Position numbers and translations under genes: made by a program. From assembly GCA_035641235.1 (NCBI GenBank), contig DASQUP010000055.1:1-37572 (forward strand): a stretch of 37,572 bases of DNA. Reading direction: 5' to 3'. The notes under the pieces were generated by a model, which saw only the letters and a program-made list of their open reading frames with translations, ran no database searches and was not told the DNA's origin. Of this stretch, positions 21,626 to 29,024 are shown in pieces (within the stretch, counting starts at the first letter, position 1; every line of letters begins with the position of its first letter). The DNA is from DASQUP01 sp035641235. Lineage in GTDB: Bacteria > Actinomycetota > CADDZG01 > WHSQ01.

Positions 21626-21647
21626 CGGTTCCTGGCATTGTTGCCCC

Positions 21648-22601
21648 ATGGAAGTTCCGTGGCTTCGGCGCGTCGAACATCGTCTGGCGTCGGCCGTGGA
21701 CGGCCTCTACAAAAAGCTGAGCCACAATCGTTTCACTCGCTATCCGTGGGCGGTGATCCAGACCTACTCGCGCGGTCAGGGCGCTCTTCTCGCCGGGAGC
21801 ATGGCGTACTACACGTTTCTGTCCATCCTGCCGTTGCTGATGATCACCGGCTCAATTGTTGGGACGCTGTCACAAGGAAGCGACAGCATCCGCCGCACGC
21901 TCGAAGATGCGGTGCAGCAGGTCTTTCCCGGAATCGGAGCGGAAGAGGTCCTGAGCCAGCTCATCGAATCGCGTGGTGCTTTCGGGATCCTTGGTCTCGT
22001 CACCGTGGGTTACGCCGGTTCGGGATTCGTCGGCGCGCTGACCGCATGCCTCAACACAATGTGGGAGGTGCCGTCCGGCCGGAATCCGTTCGGGCAGAAG
22101 CTCCTGAACTTCACGGTTGTCTTGCTGCTCGGCATCGTCCTACTCGGCTCCGTCGGGGTCACGTTGTGGGTTGCATATCTGACCCGCGTGGCCCTCGGGT
22201 CTTCCGCCACGCCGATCGCAACAAGAATCGAGCTGATCGCCAGCCCGCTTTCATTGTTCCTTGTGCTGTTGCTTCTGTATCGCGCCCTCCCGGCGCGCCG
22301 GTTGACCCTCGGGAGCCAAATGCGTGGGGCGATCGTCGGGGCTCTGAGCATCGAACTGCTGAAACGGGCATTTGCATTCTGGGCGGAGAACTCGGCGGGC
22401 ATCTCGGTTCTGCCGCGATCACTCGTTTCCGTGGTCCTGCTTCTTGTCTGGCTGGGGTTCTTCGGTCAGGTGATCCTCTATGGAGCCGCAATCAATGTCG
22501 TACGAGATCGCAAGCGCCGCGGCGTGTCGCTCTTCCCTCCGGATCGCGAAATCACAGCGCCGGTTCCCCAGGTGCGTGCTTCTACTCCGGAAGACCGGTG
22601 A
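21648..22601 (+). CDS. YihY/virulence factor BrkB family inner-membrane protein
   Basis: 317 residues, about six membrane segments. Typical YihY features include YSRGQGALLAGSMAYYTFLSILPLLMITGSIVG near the N-terminus, the loop FPGIGAEEVLSQLIESRGAFGILGLVTVGYAGSGFVGALTACLNTMWEV, and the last helices LVSVVLLLVWLGFFGQVILYGAAINVVRD. The family was once thought to be RNase BN but that is not accepted; transport or envelope roles have been proposed. ATG 21648 is 22 nt after the GGDEF stop. Its last 20 bp overlap the end of the converging F420:NADP reductase gene. Confidence 0.9.
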   Translation: MEVPWLRRVEHRLASAVDGLYKKLSHNRFTRYPWAVIQTYSRGQGALLAGSMAYYTFLSILPLLMITGSIVGTLSQGSDSIRRTLEDAVQQVFPGIGAEEVLSQLIESRGAFGILGLVTVGYAGSGFVGALTACLNTMWEVPSGRNPFGQKLLNFTVVLLLGIVLLGSVGVTLWVAYLTRVALGSSATPIATRIELIASPLSLFLVLLLLYRALPARRLTLGSQMRGAIVGALSIELLKRAFAFWAENSAGISVLPRSLVSVVLLLVWLGFFGQVILYGAAINVVRDRKRRGVSLFPPDREITAPVPQVRASTPEDR

Positions 22602-23256
22602 TCCGTATCCCCGCGGTCGTCTTGTAGCGCCGGTTGATGCCGATCAGCAGCGCAGTTAGGGGCTCGACGATCCGAGCGTTCTCGAGAGGCCCGGCGTCCA
22701 CATACCGCAGTCCCGGTATTGCCTCTACGAGTTCCCGGACGACGTCTTTCCCCGAGCGGCTGCCGCCGCACACCAGCACATCTTCGTCGAGCGACTCCTC
22801 CAGCCGGTCGAGCGCGGACGCCGACAGGGTGTGGAACGCAGCGAACAGGTTCCCGCGTCCCTTCAGGATTGCGGCGGCCTGCTGAGCGGCCGAGCCCTCC
22901 CATACGCCGAGCGTCCGCGATGCGCGCCCTCCGATAGCCGCTGCGAGGGGGACCGTGCAATCGACTACGACTGCGTCCTCCGCGATCGATTCCGCAATAG
23001 AACGATAGATCCCCGCCTGACCGGCGAACGGAACGGTGACCACCACGACATCGCACTCGGCCGCCGCCGCCGGGTTGAGCGACCCCCAAACGTTTGCTCC
23101 CGCGACCTTTGAACGAAGTCTTTCGGCGGCCTCGTCGGCGCGCCCCTGGTCGCGCGAGCCGATGATCACCTCGGTCCCAGCCGCTGCCCATCGCTGCGCA
23201 AGCCCGAAACCTTCGTCCCCGGTCGCGCCTATGACGGCGACACGATCGACGCCCAC
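22582..23256 (-). CDS. npdG: NADPH-dependent F420 reductase family protein
   Basis: 224 residues. An N-terminal Rossmann domain has VAVIGATGDEGFGLAQRWAAAGTEVIIGSRDQGRADEAAERL, the pattern of F420H2:NADP+ oxidoreductases. The middle has DVVVVTVPFAGQ and AAFHTLSASALDR, and the end INRRYKTTAGIRITGL is a family hallmark. It would exchange hydride between NADPH and the deazaflavin F420, implying an F420-using host. GTG 23256 lies 2 nt after the mutase stop, so the two are co-translated; a start further upstream would lie inside the mutase gene. Related dinucleotide-binding proteins without F420 activity exist, so the exact reaction is likely, not certain. Its end overlaps the YihY gene by 20 bp. 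Confidence 0.85.
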   Translation of the reverse strand: MGVDRVAVIGATGDEGFGLAQRWAAAGTEVIIGSRDQGRADEAAERLRSKVAGANVWGSLNPAAAAECDVVVVTVPFAGQAGIYRSIAESIAEDAVVVDCTVPLAAAIGGRASRTLGVWEGSAAQQAAAILKGRGNLFAAFHTLSASALDRLEESLDEDVLVCGGSRSGKDVVRELVEAIPGLRYVDAGPLENARIVEPLTALLIGINRRYKTTAGIRITGLPE

Positions 23257-23258
23257 CG

Positions 23259-24836
23259 TCAGTGCGCCGGCTCGTACTCGCCGAACACCCCGCGCAGAAC
23301 ATCCGAGACCTCTCCGAGCGTGGCGTACGCGGCCAGCGCCTCCCGCATCGGGTAGAGCAGGTTGTCGTCGCCCCGAGCGGCCTCCTCCAACGACTTCAAG
23401 GCAGCGTCCGCAACCGCTTGATCCCGTTCCCTGCGGATGCCCTCGGTGCGCTCGACCTGCCGGCGCTGCAGCTCCGGATCGAATTCCTGGATTTCCATCG
23501 GCTCCTCGTGATGTACGGAGAAGCGGTTCACTCCCACCACGACGCGCTCCCCGGACTCGACGTCCTGGGCGATCCGATAGGCGGCTTCCTCGATCTCGTG
23601 TTTCATCCACCCCTGCTCGATGGCCTCAACGGCACCGCCGAGCGCGTCGATGCGGTCCAGGTACTCGCCGGCGCGCTCTTCGATCTCGTCGGTCAAGCTC
23701 TCGACGAACCACGAGCCTCCGAGAGGATCGACCGAGTCGACGACGCCCGACTCGTATCCGATCACCTGCTGAGTGCGAAGTGCGATCGTTGCCGCCTTCT
23801 CACTCGGGAGCGCCAGGGCCTCATCGAACGAGTTCGTGTGCAGTGACTGCGTCCCTCCGAGAACCGCCGCAAGCCCCTCGAGCGCCGTCCGGACGATGTT
23901 GTTCTCAGGCTGTTGCGCCGTGAGCGTCGCTCCACCGGTCTGCGTGTGGAAACGAAGCATCATCGATTTCGGATTCTGAGCGCCGAAACGTTCCTTCATG
24001 ATGCGGGCCCACAACCGGCGGGCGGCTCGGAACTTCGCCACCTCCTCGAAGAAGTTCATGTGACAAGCGAAGAAGAATGAAAGCCGCGGCCCGAAACGAT
24101 CGACGTCGAGGCCGGCATCGACCGCCGCCTGAACGTAGGCGATCCCGTCGGCGAGTGTGAACGCTACCTCTTGGACGGCCGTGGCTCCTGCTTCGCGCAT
24201 GTGGTAGCCGCTGATCGAGATCGTGTTCCAGCGCGGCAGGTTCTCGCCGCAGTAAGAGAAGAGGTCGGTGACGATTCGCATCGACGGCTTGGGCGGGTAG
24301 ATGTATGTGCCGCGCGCCGTGTACTCCTTCAGGATGTCGTTCTGCGTGGTGCCGGTCACCGACTCGCGCGGCACGCCCTGCTTCTCGGCGACGAGTTCGT
24401 AGAGGAGCAGCAGGATTGCCGCGGTTGCGTTGATGGTCATCGACGTCGATACCTCGCCTAAGGGGATGGAGTCGAATAGCGCCTCCATGTCGGCGAGCGA
24501 ATCGATGGCGACCCCGACGCGGCCGACCTCCGCGGCGGCCATTGGGTGGTCCGAGTCGTACCCCATCTGAGTGGGGAGGTCGAAAGCGACGGAAAGACCG
24601 GTCTGGCCCGCCTCCAGGAGGTACCGGAAGCGCCTGTTGGTCTCCTCGGCACTCCCGAATCCGGCGTACTGCCGCATGGTCCACAGGCGGTCCCGGTACA
24701 TGCCCGGATGGATCCCTCGGGTGAACGGATACTCGCCCGGCGCGCCGAGCGACTTCTCTGGATCCGCGGCCGTGTCGGCGGGTCCGTAGACGCGCTGTGT
24801 CTCGATGCCTGAATCGGTGCTCCGATCCTTGGTCAC
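23259..24836 (-). CDS. Methylmalonyl-CoA mutase large (catalytic) subunit lacking B12-binding domain
   Basis: 525 residues, the TIM-barrel substrate domain: FTRGIHPGMYRDRLWTMRQYAGFGSAEETNRRFRYLL, SVAFDLPTQMGYDSDHP, TGTTQNDILKEY, ISGYHMREAGA, FHTQTGGATLTAQQPENNI and GTQSLHTNSFDEALALPSE. Length and end point show that the cobalamin-binding domain is absent; it must come from a separate small subunit, which is not in this window. The enzyme interconverts (R)-methylmalonyl- and succinyl-CoA. Other acyl-CoA mutases (for example isobutyryl-CoA type) are close relatives. GTG 24836 has TAGCAT 6 nt upstream, again leaderless in form. It is divergent from sdhD and coupled to the F420:NADP reductase. 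Confidence 0.93.
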   Translation of the reverse strand: MTKDRSTDSGIETQRVYGPADTAADPEKSLGAPGEYPFTRGIHPGMYRDRLWTMRQYAGFGSAEETNRRFRYLLEAGQTGLSVAFDLPTQMGYDSDHPMAAAEVGRVGVAIDSLADMEALFDSIPLGEVSTSMTINATAAILLLLYELVAEKQGVPRESVTGTTQNDILKEYTARGTYIYPPKPSMRIVTDLFSYCGENLPRWNTISISGYHMREAGATAVQEVAFTLADGIAYVQAAVDAGLDVDRFGPRLSFFFACHMNFFEEVAKFRAARRLWARIMKERFGAQNPKSMMLRFHTQTGGATLTAQQPENNIVRTALEGLAAVLGGTQSLHTNSFDEALALPSEKAATIALRTQQVIGYESGVVDSVDPLGGSWFVESLTDEIEERAGEYLDRIDALGGAVEAIEQGWMKHEIEEAAYRIAQDVESGERVVVGVNRFSVHHEEPMEIQEFDPELQRRQVERTEGIRRERDQAVADAALKSLEEAARGDDNLLYPMREALAAYATLGEVSDVLRGVFGEYEPAH

Positions 24837-24842
24837 AAGAAC

Positions 24843-24848
24843 ATGCTA
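24843..24848 (-). promoter_or_regulatory. Putative -10 element TAGCAT, leaderless start of mutase
   Basis: TAGCAT is followed by 6 nt and GTG 24836 on the minus strand. No ribosome site is present. Confidence 0.5.
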
Positions 24849-24866
24849 TGTCGAGCGGCGGCCGGT

Positions 24867-24872
24867 TAGGAT
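24867..24872 (+). promoter_or_regulatory. Putative -10 element TAGGAT of the sdh operon
   Basis: TAGGAT lies 11 nt before ATG 24884, so the sdhD message would have a leader of only a few nucleotides. It is 18 bp from the divergent mutase element. Confidence 0.4.
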
Positions 24873-24883
24873 TCCCCCCAAAT

Positions 24884-25300
24884 ATGGCCACGGTTGAGCA
24901 GATCTACCGGAAGCACAAACCCCACGCGTTCGAGGCCCGCCGGCCCTCCTCGCGCGAAGTGTGGTGGTGGTTCTTCATGAGGATCTCAGGAGTAATCCTG
25001 GTCTTCCTCGTCCTGATCCACCTCTACATCATGCACCTCGTGGACTCGGGGGTTGAGAGGGTCAACTTCGCCTTCGTCGCCGAGCGCCTGGACAACGTGG
25101 GCTGGAAGTCGTTCGACTGGGTGATGCTCTTCCTCGGGCTGCTACATGGGACGAACGGGCTCCGAATCGTCATCGACGACTACGTCCGCCGGCCCGGCTT
25201 CCGCGCCGCCATCAAGGGCACCCTTTACGCCACGGCTGCCATCCTGATGATCCTGGGGACGGCTGTTCTGGTCACCTTTGACCCCAACGTCGGCGGGTAG
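24884..25300 (+). CDS. sdhD: Succinate dehydrogenase membrane anchor subunit (SdhD type)
   Basis: 138 residues with three membrane helices: MRISGVILVFLVLIHLYIMHL, DWVMLFLGLLHGTNGLRIVIDDYV (loop) and LYATAAILMILGTAVLVTFDPN. The LLHGTNGLRIVIDDY segment and the ending LVTFDPN match mycobacterial SdhD closely. It anchors SdhAB to the membrane and forms part of the quinone site. A cytochrome b-type SdhC, usually just upstream, is missing: the upstream gene is the divergent mutase. ATG 24884 is chosen as the first start next to family sequence (ATVEQIYRKHKP); the longer frame upstream reads through the mutase promoter. sdhA follows by 1 nt. Confidence 0.88.
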   Translation: MATVEQIYRKHKPHAFEARRPSSREVWWWFFMRISGVILVFLVLIHLYIMHLVDSGVERVNFAFVAERLDNVGWKSFDWVMLFLGLLHGTNGLRIVIDDYVRRPGFRAAIKGTLYATAAILMILGTAVLVTFDPNVGG

Positions 25301-25301
25301 C

Positions 25302-27038
25302 GTGGCCCAAGTTCATATCTACGACTCCGTCATCGTCGGGGCAGGGGGTGCCGGTCTCAGGGCCGCCCTCGAATCCAGCAAGCGGGTTAAGACGGCGGTC
25401 GTCTCCAAGCTCTATCCCACCCGCTCCCACACCGGAGCGGCTCAGGGAGGGATGTGTGCAGCCCTCGCCAACGTTGAAGACGACTCATGGGAGTGGCACG
25501 CCTTCGACACGGTGAAAGGCTCCGACTTCCTGGCGGATCAGGACGCGGTGGACATCATGTGCAAGGAGGCGGTCGACTCGGTCCTAGAACTCGAGCGCAT
25601 GGGACTACCGTTCAACCGAACCCCCGACGGGAAGATCGACCAGCGCCGGTTCGGCGGACATACCCGCAACCACGGCGAAGCGCCGGTGAAGCGGGCGTGC
25701 TACGCGGCCGACCGCACCGGGCACATGATCCTCCAGACACTGTTCCAGCAATGCACAAAGCAGGGCGTCGAGTTCTTCAACGAGTTCTTCGTGCTGGATC
25801 TCATCATGAGCGACGGCGTGTGCGGCGGGATCATCGCTTACGAGATCGCTACCGGTGAGATCCACGTGTTCCGGGCAAAGTCGGTTCTGTTCGCGACCGG
25901 CGGATTCGGACGCATGTACCGGATCACATCGAACGCACATACCCTGACCGGCGACGGGCCGGGAGTCGTCTACCGCAAGGGGCTCCCGCTGGAGGACATG
26001 GAGTTCTTCCAGTTCCATCCGACGGGCCTGTACCGGCTGGGCATCCTGCTCTCGGAGGCGGCTCGCGGCGAAGGCGGGATCCTCCGGAACGCCGACGGCG
26101 AGCGCTTCATGGAGCGCTATGCGCCGACGATCAAGGACCTCGCACCACGCGACATGGTGTCGCGCGCCGAGTTCTTCGAGATCAAGGAGGGCCGTGGCGC
26201 AGGCCCCAACAAGGACTACATCCTGTTGGACCTCACGGAGGTCGATGCCGAGGTAGTGGAGTCCAAACTCCCGGACATCACTGAGTTCGCACGCACCTAC
26301 CTTGGAGTAGATCCGATCAAGGAGCCGGTCCCGATCGTCCCGACTGCTCACTACGCGATGGGGGGCATCCCGACGAACGTCGAGGCCGAGGTGCTCCACG
26401 ACCACAGAGGGACCGTGGTCCCCGGGTTCTATTCGGCCGGCGAGTGTGCCTGCGTCTCCGTGCACGGCGCCAATCGCCTGGGAACGAACTCGTTGCTCGA
26501 CATCGTTGTGTTCGGCAAACGCGGTGGTCTCAACATGGCAGAGTACGCGCTGGCGAACCGCCTTCCTGAAATCCCCGAAGATGTTCACAAGCCCGTTGAG
26601 GAGTGGCTCAACTCATTCATGGACGGTGAGAACGAAGAACCCACGGCGCACATCAGGGCCGAGATGCAGGACGAGATGATGGACAAAGCCTCAGTCCATC
26701 GCACGGAGGAGTCCCTCACCCAAGTACTGGGGACGCTCGAGAACCTGCGCAAACGGTTCGACAGGGCGCGGGTCAAGGACCGCAGCAAGATCTTCAACAC
26801 CGAACTCGTCGAGCACATCGAACTCGGTTACCTGATCGACATGGCAGAGGCCACGGTGATCTCCGCCCGCGCTCGCACCGAAAGCCGCGGGGCGCATTAT
26901 CGCGAGGACCATCAGCTGCGCGAGGACGACCACTGGATGAAACACACGTTCATAACTCGCACACGGGATGACGAGATCCGCCTCGCGTACAAGGACGTGA
27001 CTTTAGGACGGTACGAGCCTGTTGAAAGGAAGTACTGA
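25302..27038 (+). CDS. sdhA: Succinate dehydrogenase flavoprotein subunit
   Basis: 578 residues. FAD-binding GAGGAGLRAALE at the N-terminus, the covalent-flavin His43 in RSHTGAAQGGMCAAL, FGGHTRNHGEAPVKRACYAADRTGH, the active-site region EFFQFHPTGLY, PTAHYAMGGIPTN and SVHGANRLGTNSLLDIVVFGKRGG, then the C-terminal helical and arginine-rich domain (ARTESRGAHYREDH). It oxidises succinate to fumarate on the cytoplasmic side, linking TCA cycle and quinone pool. GTG 25302 lies 1 nt after the sdhD stop and starts the product at VHIYDSVIVGAGGAG; the frame is also open a few codons upstream within sdhD. Confidence 0.97.
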   Translation: MAQVHIYDSVIVGAGGAGLRAALESSKRVKTAVVSKLYPTRSHTGAAQGGMCAALANVEDDSWEWHAFDTVKGSDFLADQDAVDIMCKEAVDSVLELERMGLPFNRTPDGKIDQRRFGGHTRNHGEAPVKRACYAADRTGHMILQTLFQQCTKQGVEFFNEFFVLDLIMSDGVCGGIIAYEIATGEIHVFRAKSVLFATGGFGRMYRITSNAHTLTGDGPGVVYRKGLPLEDMEFFQFHPTGLYRLGILLSEAARGEGGILRNADGERFMERYAPTIKDLAPRDMVSRAEFFEIKEGRGAGPNKDYILLDLTEVDAEVVESKLPDITEFARTYLGVDPIKEPVPIVPTAHYAMGGIPTNVEAEVLHDHRGTVVPGFYSAGECACVSVHGANRLGTNSLLDIVVFGKRGGLNMAEYALANRLPEIPEDVHKPVEEWLNSFMDGENEEPTAHIRAEMQDEMMDKASVHRTEESLTQVLGTLENLRKRFDRARVKDRSKIFNTELVEHIELGYLIDMAEATVISARARTESRGAHYREDHQLREDDHWMKHTFITRTRDDEIRLAYKDVTLGRYEPVERKY

Positions 27039-27041
27039 GGC

Positions 27042-27746
27042 ATGGACGTCAACTTCAGGGTGCTCCGTTACAACCCCGAGACGGACTCCGCCCCGCACTT
27101 CGAGGATTACAAGGTCGAGGCGGATCCCACGGACCGGATACTCGACCTCCTCCACTACGTGAAGTGGTACCAGGACGGCAGCCTCGCCGTCCGGCGCTCG
27201 TGCGCCCACGGGATCTGCGGCTCGGACGCCGTGGTGATCAATGGAGTCAACGCGCTCGCATGCAAGGTTCTGGTCAGGGACCTCGAGCAGCCCATCGTGG
27301 TCGAACCGATCCGAGGTCTGCCGGTACACAGAGACCTGATCGTGGACATGGAGCCGTTCTTTGCGGGGTACCGGGCGGTCAAGCCGTGGCTCATCGTGGA
27401 CGAGACGGAACACGAACCCGCACGGGAGCGGTACCAGAGCCCTGAGGACCGCGAGCGGTTCGACGACACCACCAAATGCATCTTGTGCGCCGCATGCACC
27501 ACGGCGTGCCCGATCTTCTGGTCCGACGAAGAGTACGTCGGGCCGGCAGCTATCGTGAATGCTCATAGGTTCATATTCGATTCGCGCGACGGGGGGCGCG
27601 CGGAGCGGCTGGAGATACTGTCGACGAAGAATGGGGCGTTCAAGTGCCGCACGGCGTTCAATTGCAGCGATGCTTGCCCGCGCGGCATCAAGGTCACCCA
27701 GGCGATTCAGGAAGTCAAGCGAGCCGCACTCTTCGAGTCGTTCTGA
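27042..27746 (+). CDS. sdhB: Succinate dehydrogenase iron-sulfur subunit
   Basis: 234 residues. The N-terminal plant-type ferredoxin fold binds [2Fe-2S] through RSCAHGICGSDAVVINGVNALAC. The C-terminal domain has CILCAACTTACP for [4Fe-4S] and CRTAFNCSDACPRGI for [3Fe-4S]. It moves electrons from FAD to quinone. It starts 3 nt after the sdhA stop and is the last gene of the sdhDAB operon. The length is normal for the family. A YdcF-like gene follows after 20 nt and may be read from the same message. Confidence 0.97.
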   Translation: MDVNFRVLRYNPETDSAPHFEDYKVEADPTDRILDLLHYVKWYQDGSLAVRRSCAHGICGSDAVVINGVNALACKVLVRDLEQPIVVEPIRGLPVHRDLIVDMEPFFAGYRAVKPWLIVDETEHEPARERYQSPEDRERFDDTTKCILCAACTTACPIFWSDEEYVGPAAIVNAHRFIFDSRDGGRAERLEILSTKNGAFKCRTAFNCSDACPRGIKVTQAIQEVKRAALFESF

Positions 27747-27766
27747 TTCTCCCCGCGCAGATTTAA

Positions 27767-28393
27767 ATGGCAAGAGTTGGACGCACGACGCGTTACCTTC
27801 GAGCGGGAGGGCCGCGCTTGCTGGCGGCTCTCCTGCTGGCCGCCATCGCCTATCCCGCGTGGCTCGGCTACCAGGTGTGGCGCCAGTCCCACCAGGACGA
27901 GAACCACACCGCCGATGCCATCGTGGTGCTCGGTGCTGCGCAATACAACGGCACTCCGTCGCCGATATTCAAGGCCCGATTGGATCAAGCTGCCTATCTG
28001 TACGAGCAAGGGTTCTCCCGCACCGTAATCGTCACCGGCGGAAAGCGAGCCGGCGATCGCTTCACGGAATCCGAGGCGGGCGAACTGTATTTGGTCGAAC
28101 GCGGCGTCCCATCGAGGAACATCATCAACGAGAACAACGGCCGCACGTCATACGAGAGTCTGCAGAACGTTTGGGGAATCGCCCAGACACGCCAAATCGG
28201 ATCAGTAATGCTGGTGTCCGACCCCATGCACTCCGAACGCATAAAAAGGATCGCGATAGATCTTGGGTTCACCGACGTCTACACGAGCCCCGCGTCCTAT
28301 ATCTCGCTCAACCGCAGCCGAGCTACAAAGGCGCGCGAGTTGACCCGGGAGGTGGCCTCGATAATCGCGTACGAGCTACTCGGGAGGAAGTAG
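27767..28393 (+). CDS. YdcF/DUF218 family membrane-anchored protein
   Basis: 208 residues. One N-terminal membrane helix (about 17-38, LLAALLLAAIAYPAWLGYQVW) precedes a DUF218 domain: ADAIVVLGAAQYNGTPSPIFKARLDQA, VIVTGGKRAGDRFTESEAGELYLVERGVP, NGRTSYESLQN and VMLVSDPMHSERIKRIAIDLG. Members (SanA, YdcF, ElyC) are linked to envelope integrity; YdcF binds SAM in vitro, yet the family's reaction is unsettled. The domain should face outside. ATG 27767 is 20 nt after sdhB with no strong ribosome site. Confidence 0.88.
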   Translation: MARVGRTTRYLRAGGPRLLAALLLAAIAYPAWLGYQVWRQSHQDENHTADAIVVLGAAQYNGTPSPIFKARLDQAAYLYEQGFSRTVIVTGGKRAGDRFTESEAGELYLVERGVPSRNIINENNGRTSYESLQNVWGIAQTRQIGSVMLVSDPMHSERIKRIAIDLGFTDVYTSPASYISLNRSRATKARELTREVASIIAYELLGRK

Positions 28394-28404
28394 GGGCCTC
28401 GGGG

Positions 28405-28410
28405 TAAGGT
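28405..28410 (+). promoter_or_regulatory. Putative -10 element TAAGGT, leaderless start of GNAT 2
   Basis: TAAGGT begins 12 nt after the YdcF stop and is followed by 7 nt and GTG 28418, with no ribosome site. Confidence 0.5.
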
Positions 28411-28417
28411 CGCCCAG

Positions 28418-28966
28418 GTGGAGATCCAGAAGTGTGGACCACGCGACGCGGCCTCGAAGCGCGACCAGGTCATCGATGTCTACGACCGAGCCTGGACGGG
28501 CACGCTCTTCCACCCCGGAGCGGCAAACGTTCCGACCCTCGGCGACCGCCTCGTGCAGCAAGCGGGGAATCCCGACTTCCGGCTCTGTGTCGCAGTTGAG
28601 GGAGCCGATGCCGTGGGATTCGCCTATGGATACTCAAGCGTGCCCGGCGGGTGGTGGCGCCAGAGCGTGGCCGCGAGTCTTGGAGGCCACGCCTGGAACC
28701 GGTGGCTGGACGACTGCTTCGAGTTCGCGGAACTGGCGGTCGTTCCCGAATTCCAGTCACAGGGCATCGGCGGTCGACTGCACGACACGCTGCTGGCAGG
28801 CCTGCAGCAGAGCACATCGTTGCTCTCGACGCAGAAGGCGAACCTGTCGGCTCTGAGTTTCTACAAGGCGCGCGGGTGGATCGTCCTGAACGACTGGATG
28901 ATGTTCTCGAACCGGACGGAGCCCTACGTGATCATGGGCTTGGATCTCGCCGAGCGCGAGCCGTAG
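28418..28966 (+). CDS. GNAT family N-acetyltransferase 2
   Basis: 182 residues. The acetyl-CoA loop is FAELAVVPEFQSQGIGGRLHDTLLAGL, preceded by LCVAVEGADAVGFAYGYSS and followed by LSTQKANLSALSFYKARGWIVLNDWM, where the N-x-x-A-x-x-F-Y-x-x-x-G-W motif closes the fold. The WWRQSVAASLGGHAWNRWLDDCFE insert is seen in actinobacterial acetyltransferases of unknown substrate. The start GTG 28418 has a leaderless-type promoter in front. It ends in a long hairpin shared with the converging lipid kinase gene. Confidence 0.88.
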   Translation: MEIQKCGPRDAASKRDQVIDVYDRAWTGTLFHPGAANVPTLGDRLVQQAGNPDFRLCVAVEGADAVGFAYGYSSVPGGWWRQSVAASLGGHAWNRWLDDCFEFAELAVVPEFQSQGIGGRLHDTLLAGLQQSTSLLSTQKANLSALSFYKARGWIVLNDWMMFSNRTEPYVIMGLDLAEREP

Positions 28967-28969
28967 CTA

Positions 28970-29024
28970 CTTTTTCTGTCTGCTCAGTGGTTCGGATTGC
29001 GAGTCACTCAGCAGACAGAAAGAG
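28970..29024. terminator. Long hairpin between convergent GNAT 2 and lipid kinase genes
   Basis: CTTTTTCTGTCTGCT (28970-28984) pairs with 29010-29024 with one G-T wobble, then after one mismatch AGTGG.. pairs with the complementary bases 29001-29008 around a loop near 28994-29000. The right arm contains the kinase stop codon (29004-29006). It begins 4 nt after the GNAT stop. A T5 run sits in the left arm. Confidence 0.68.
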
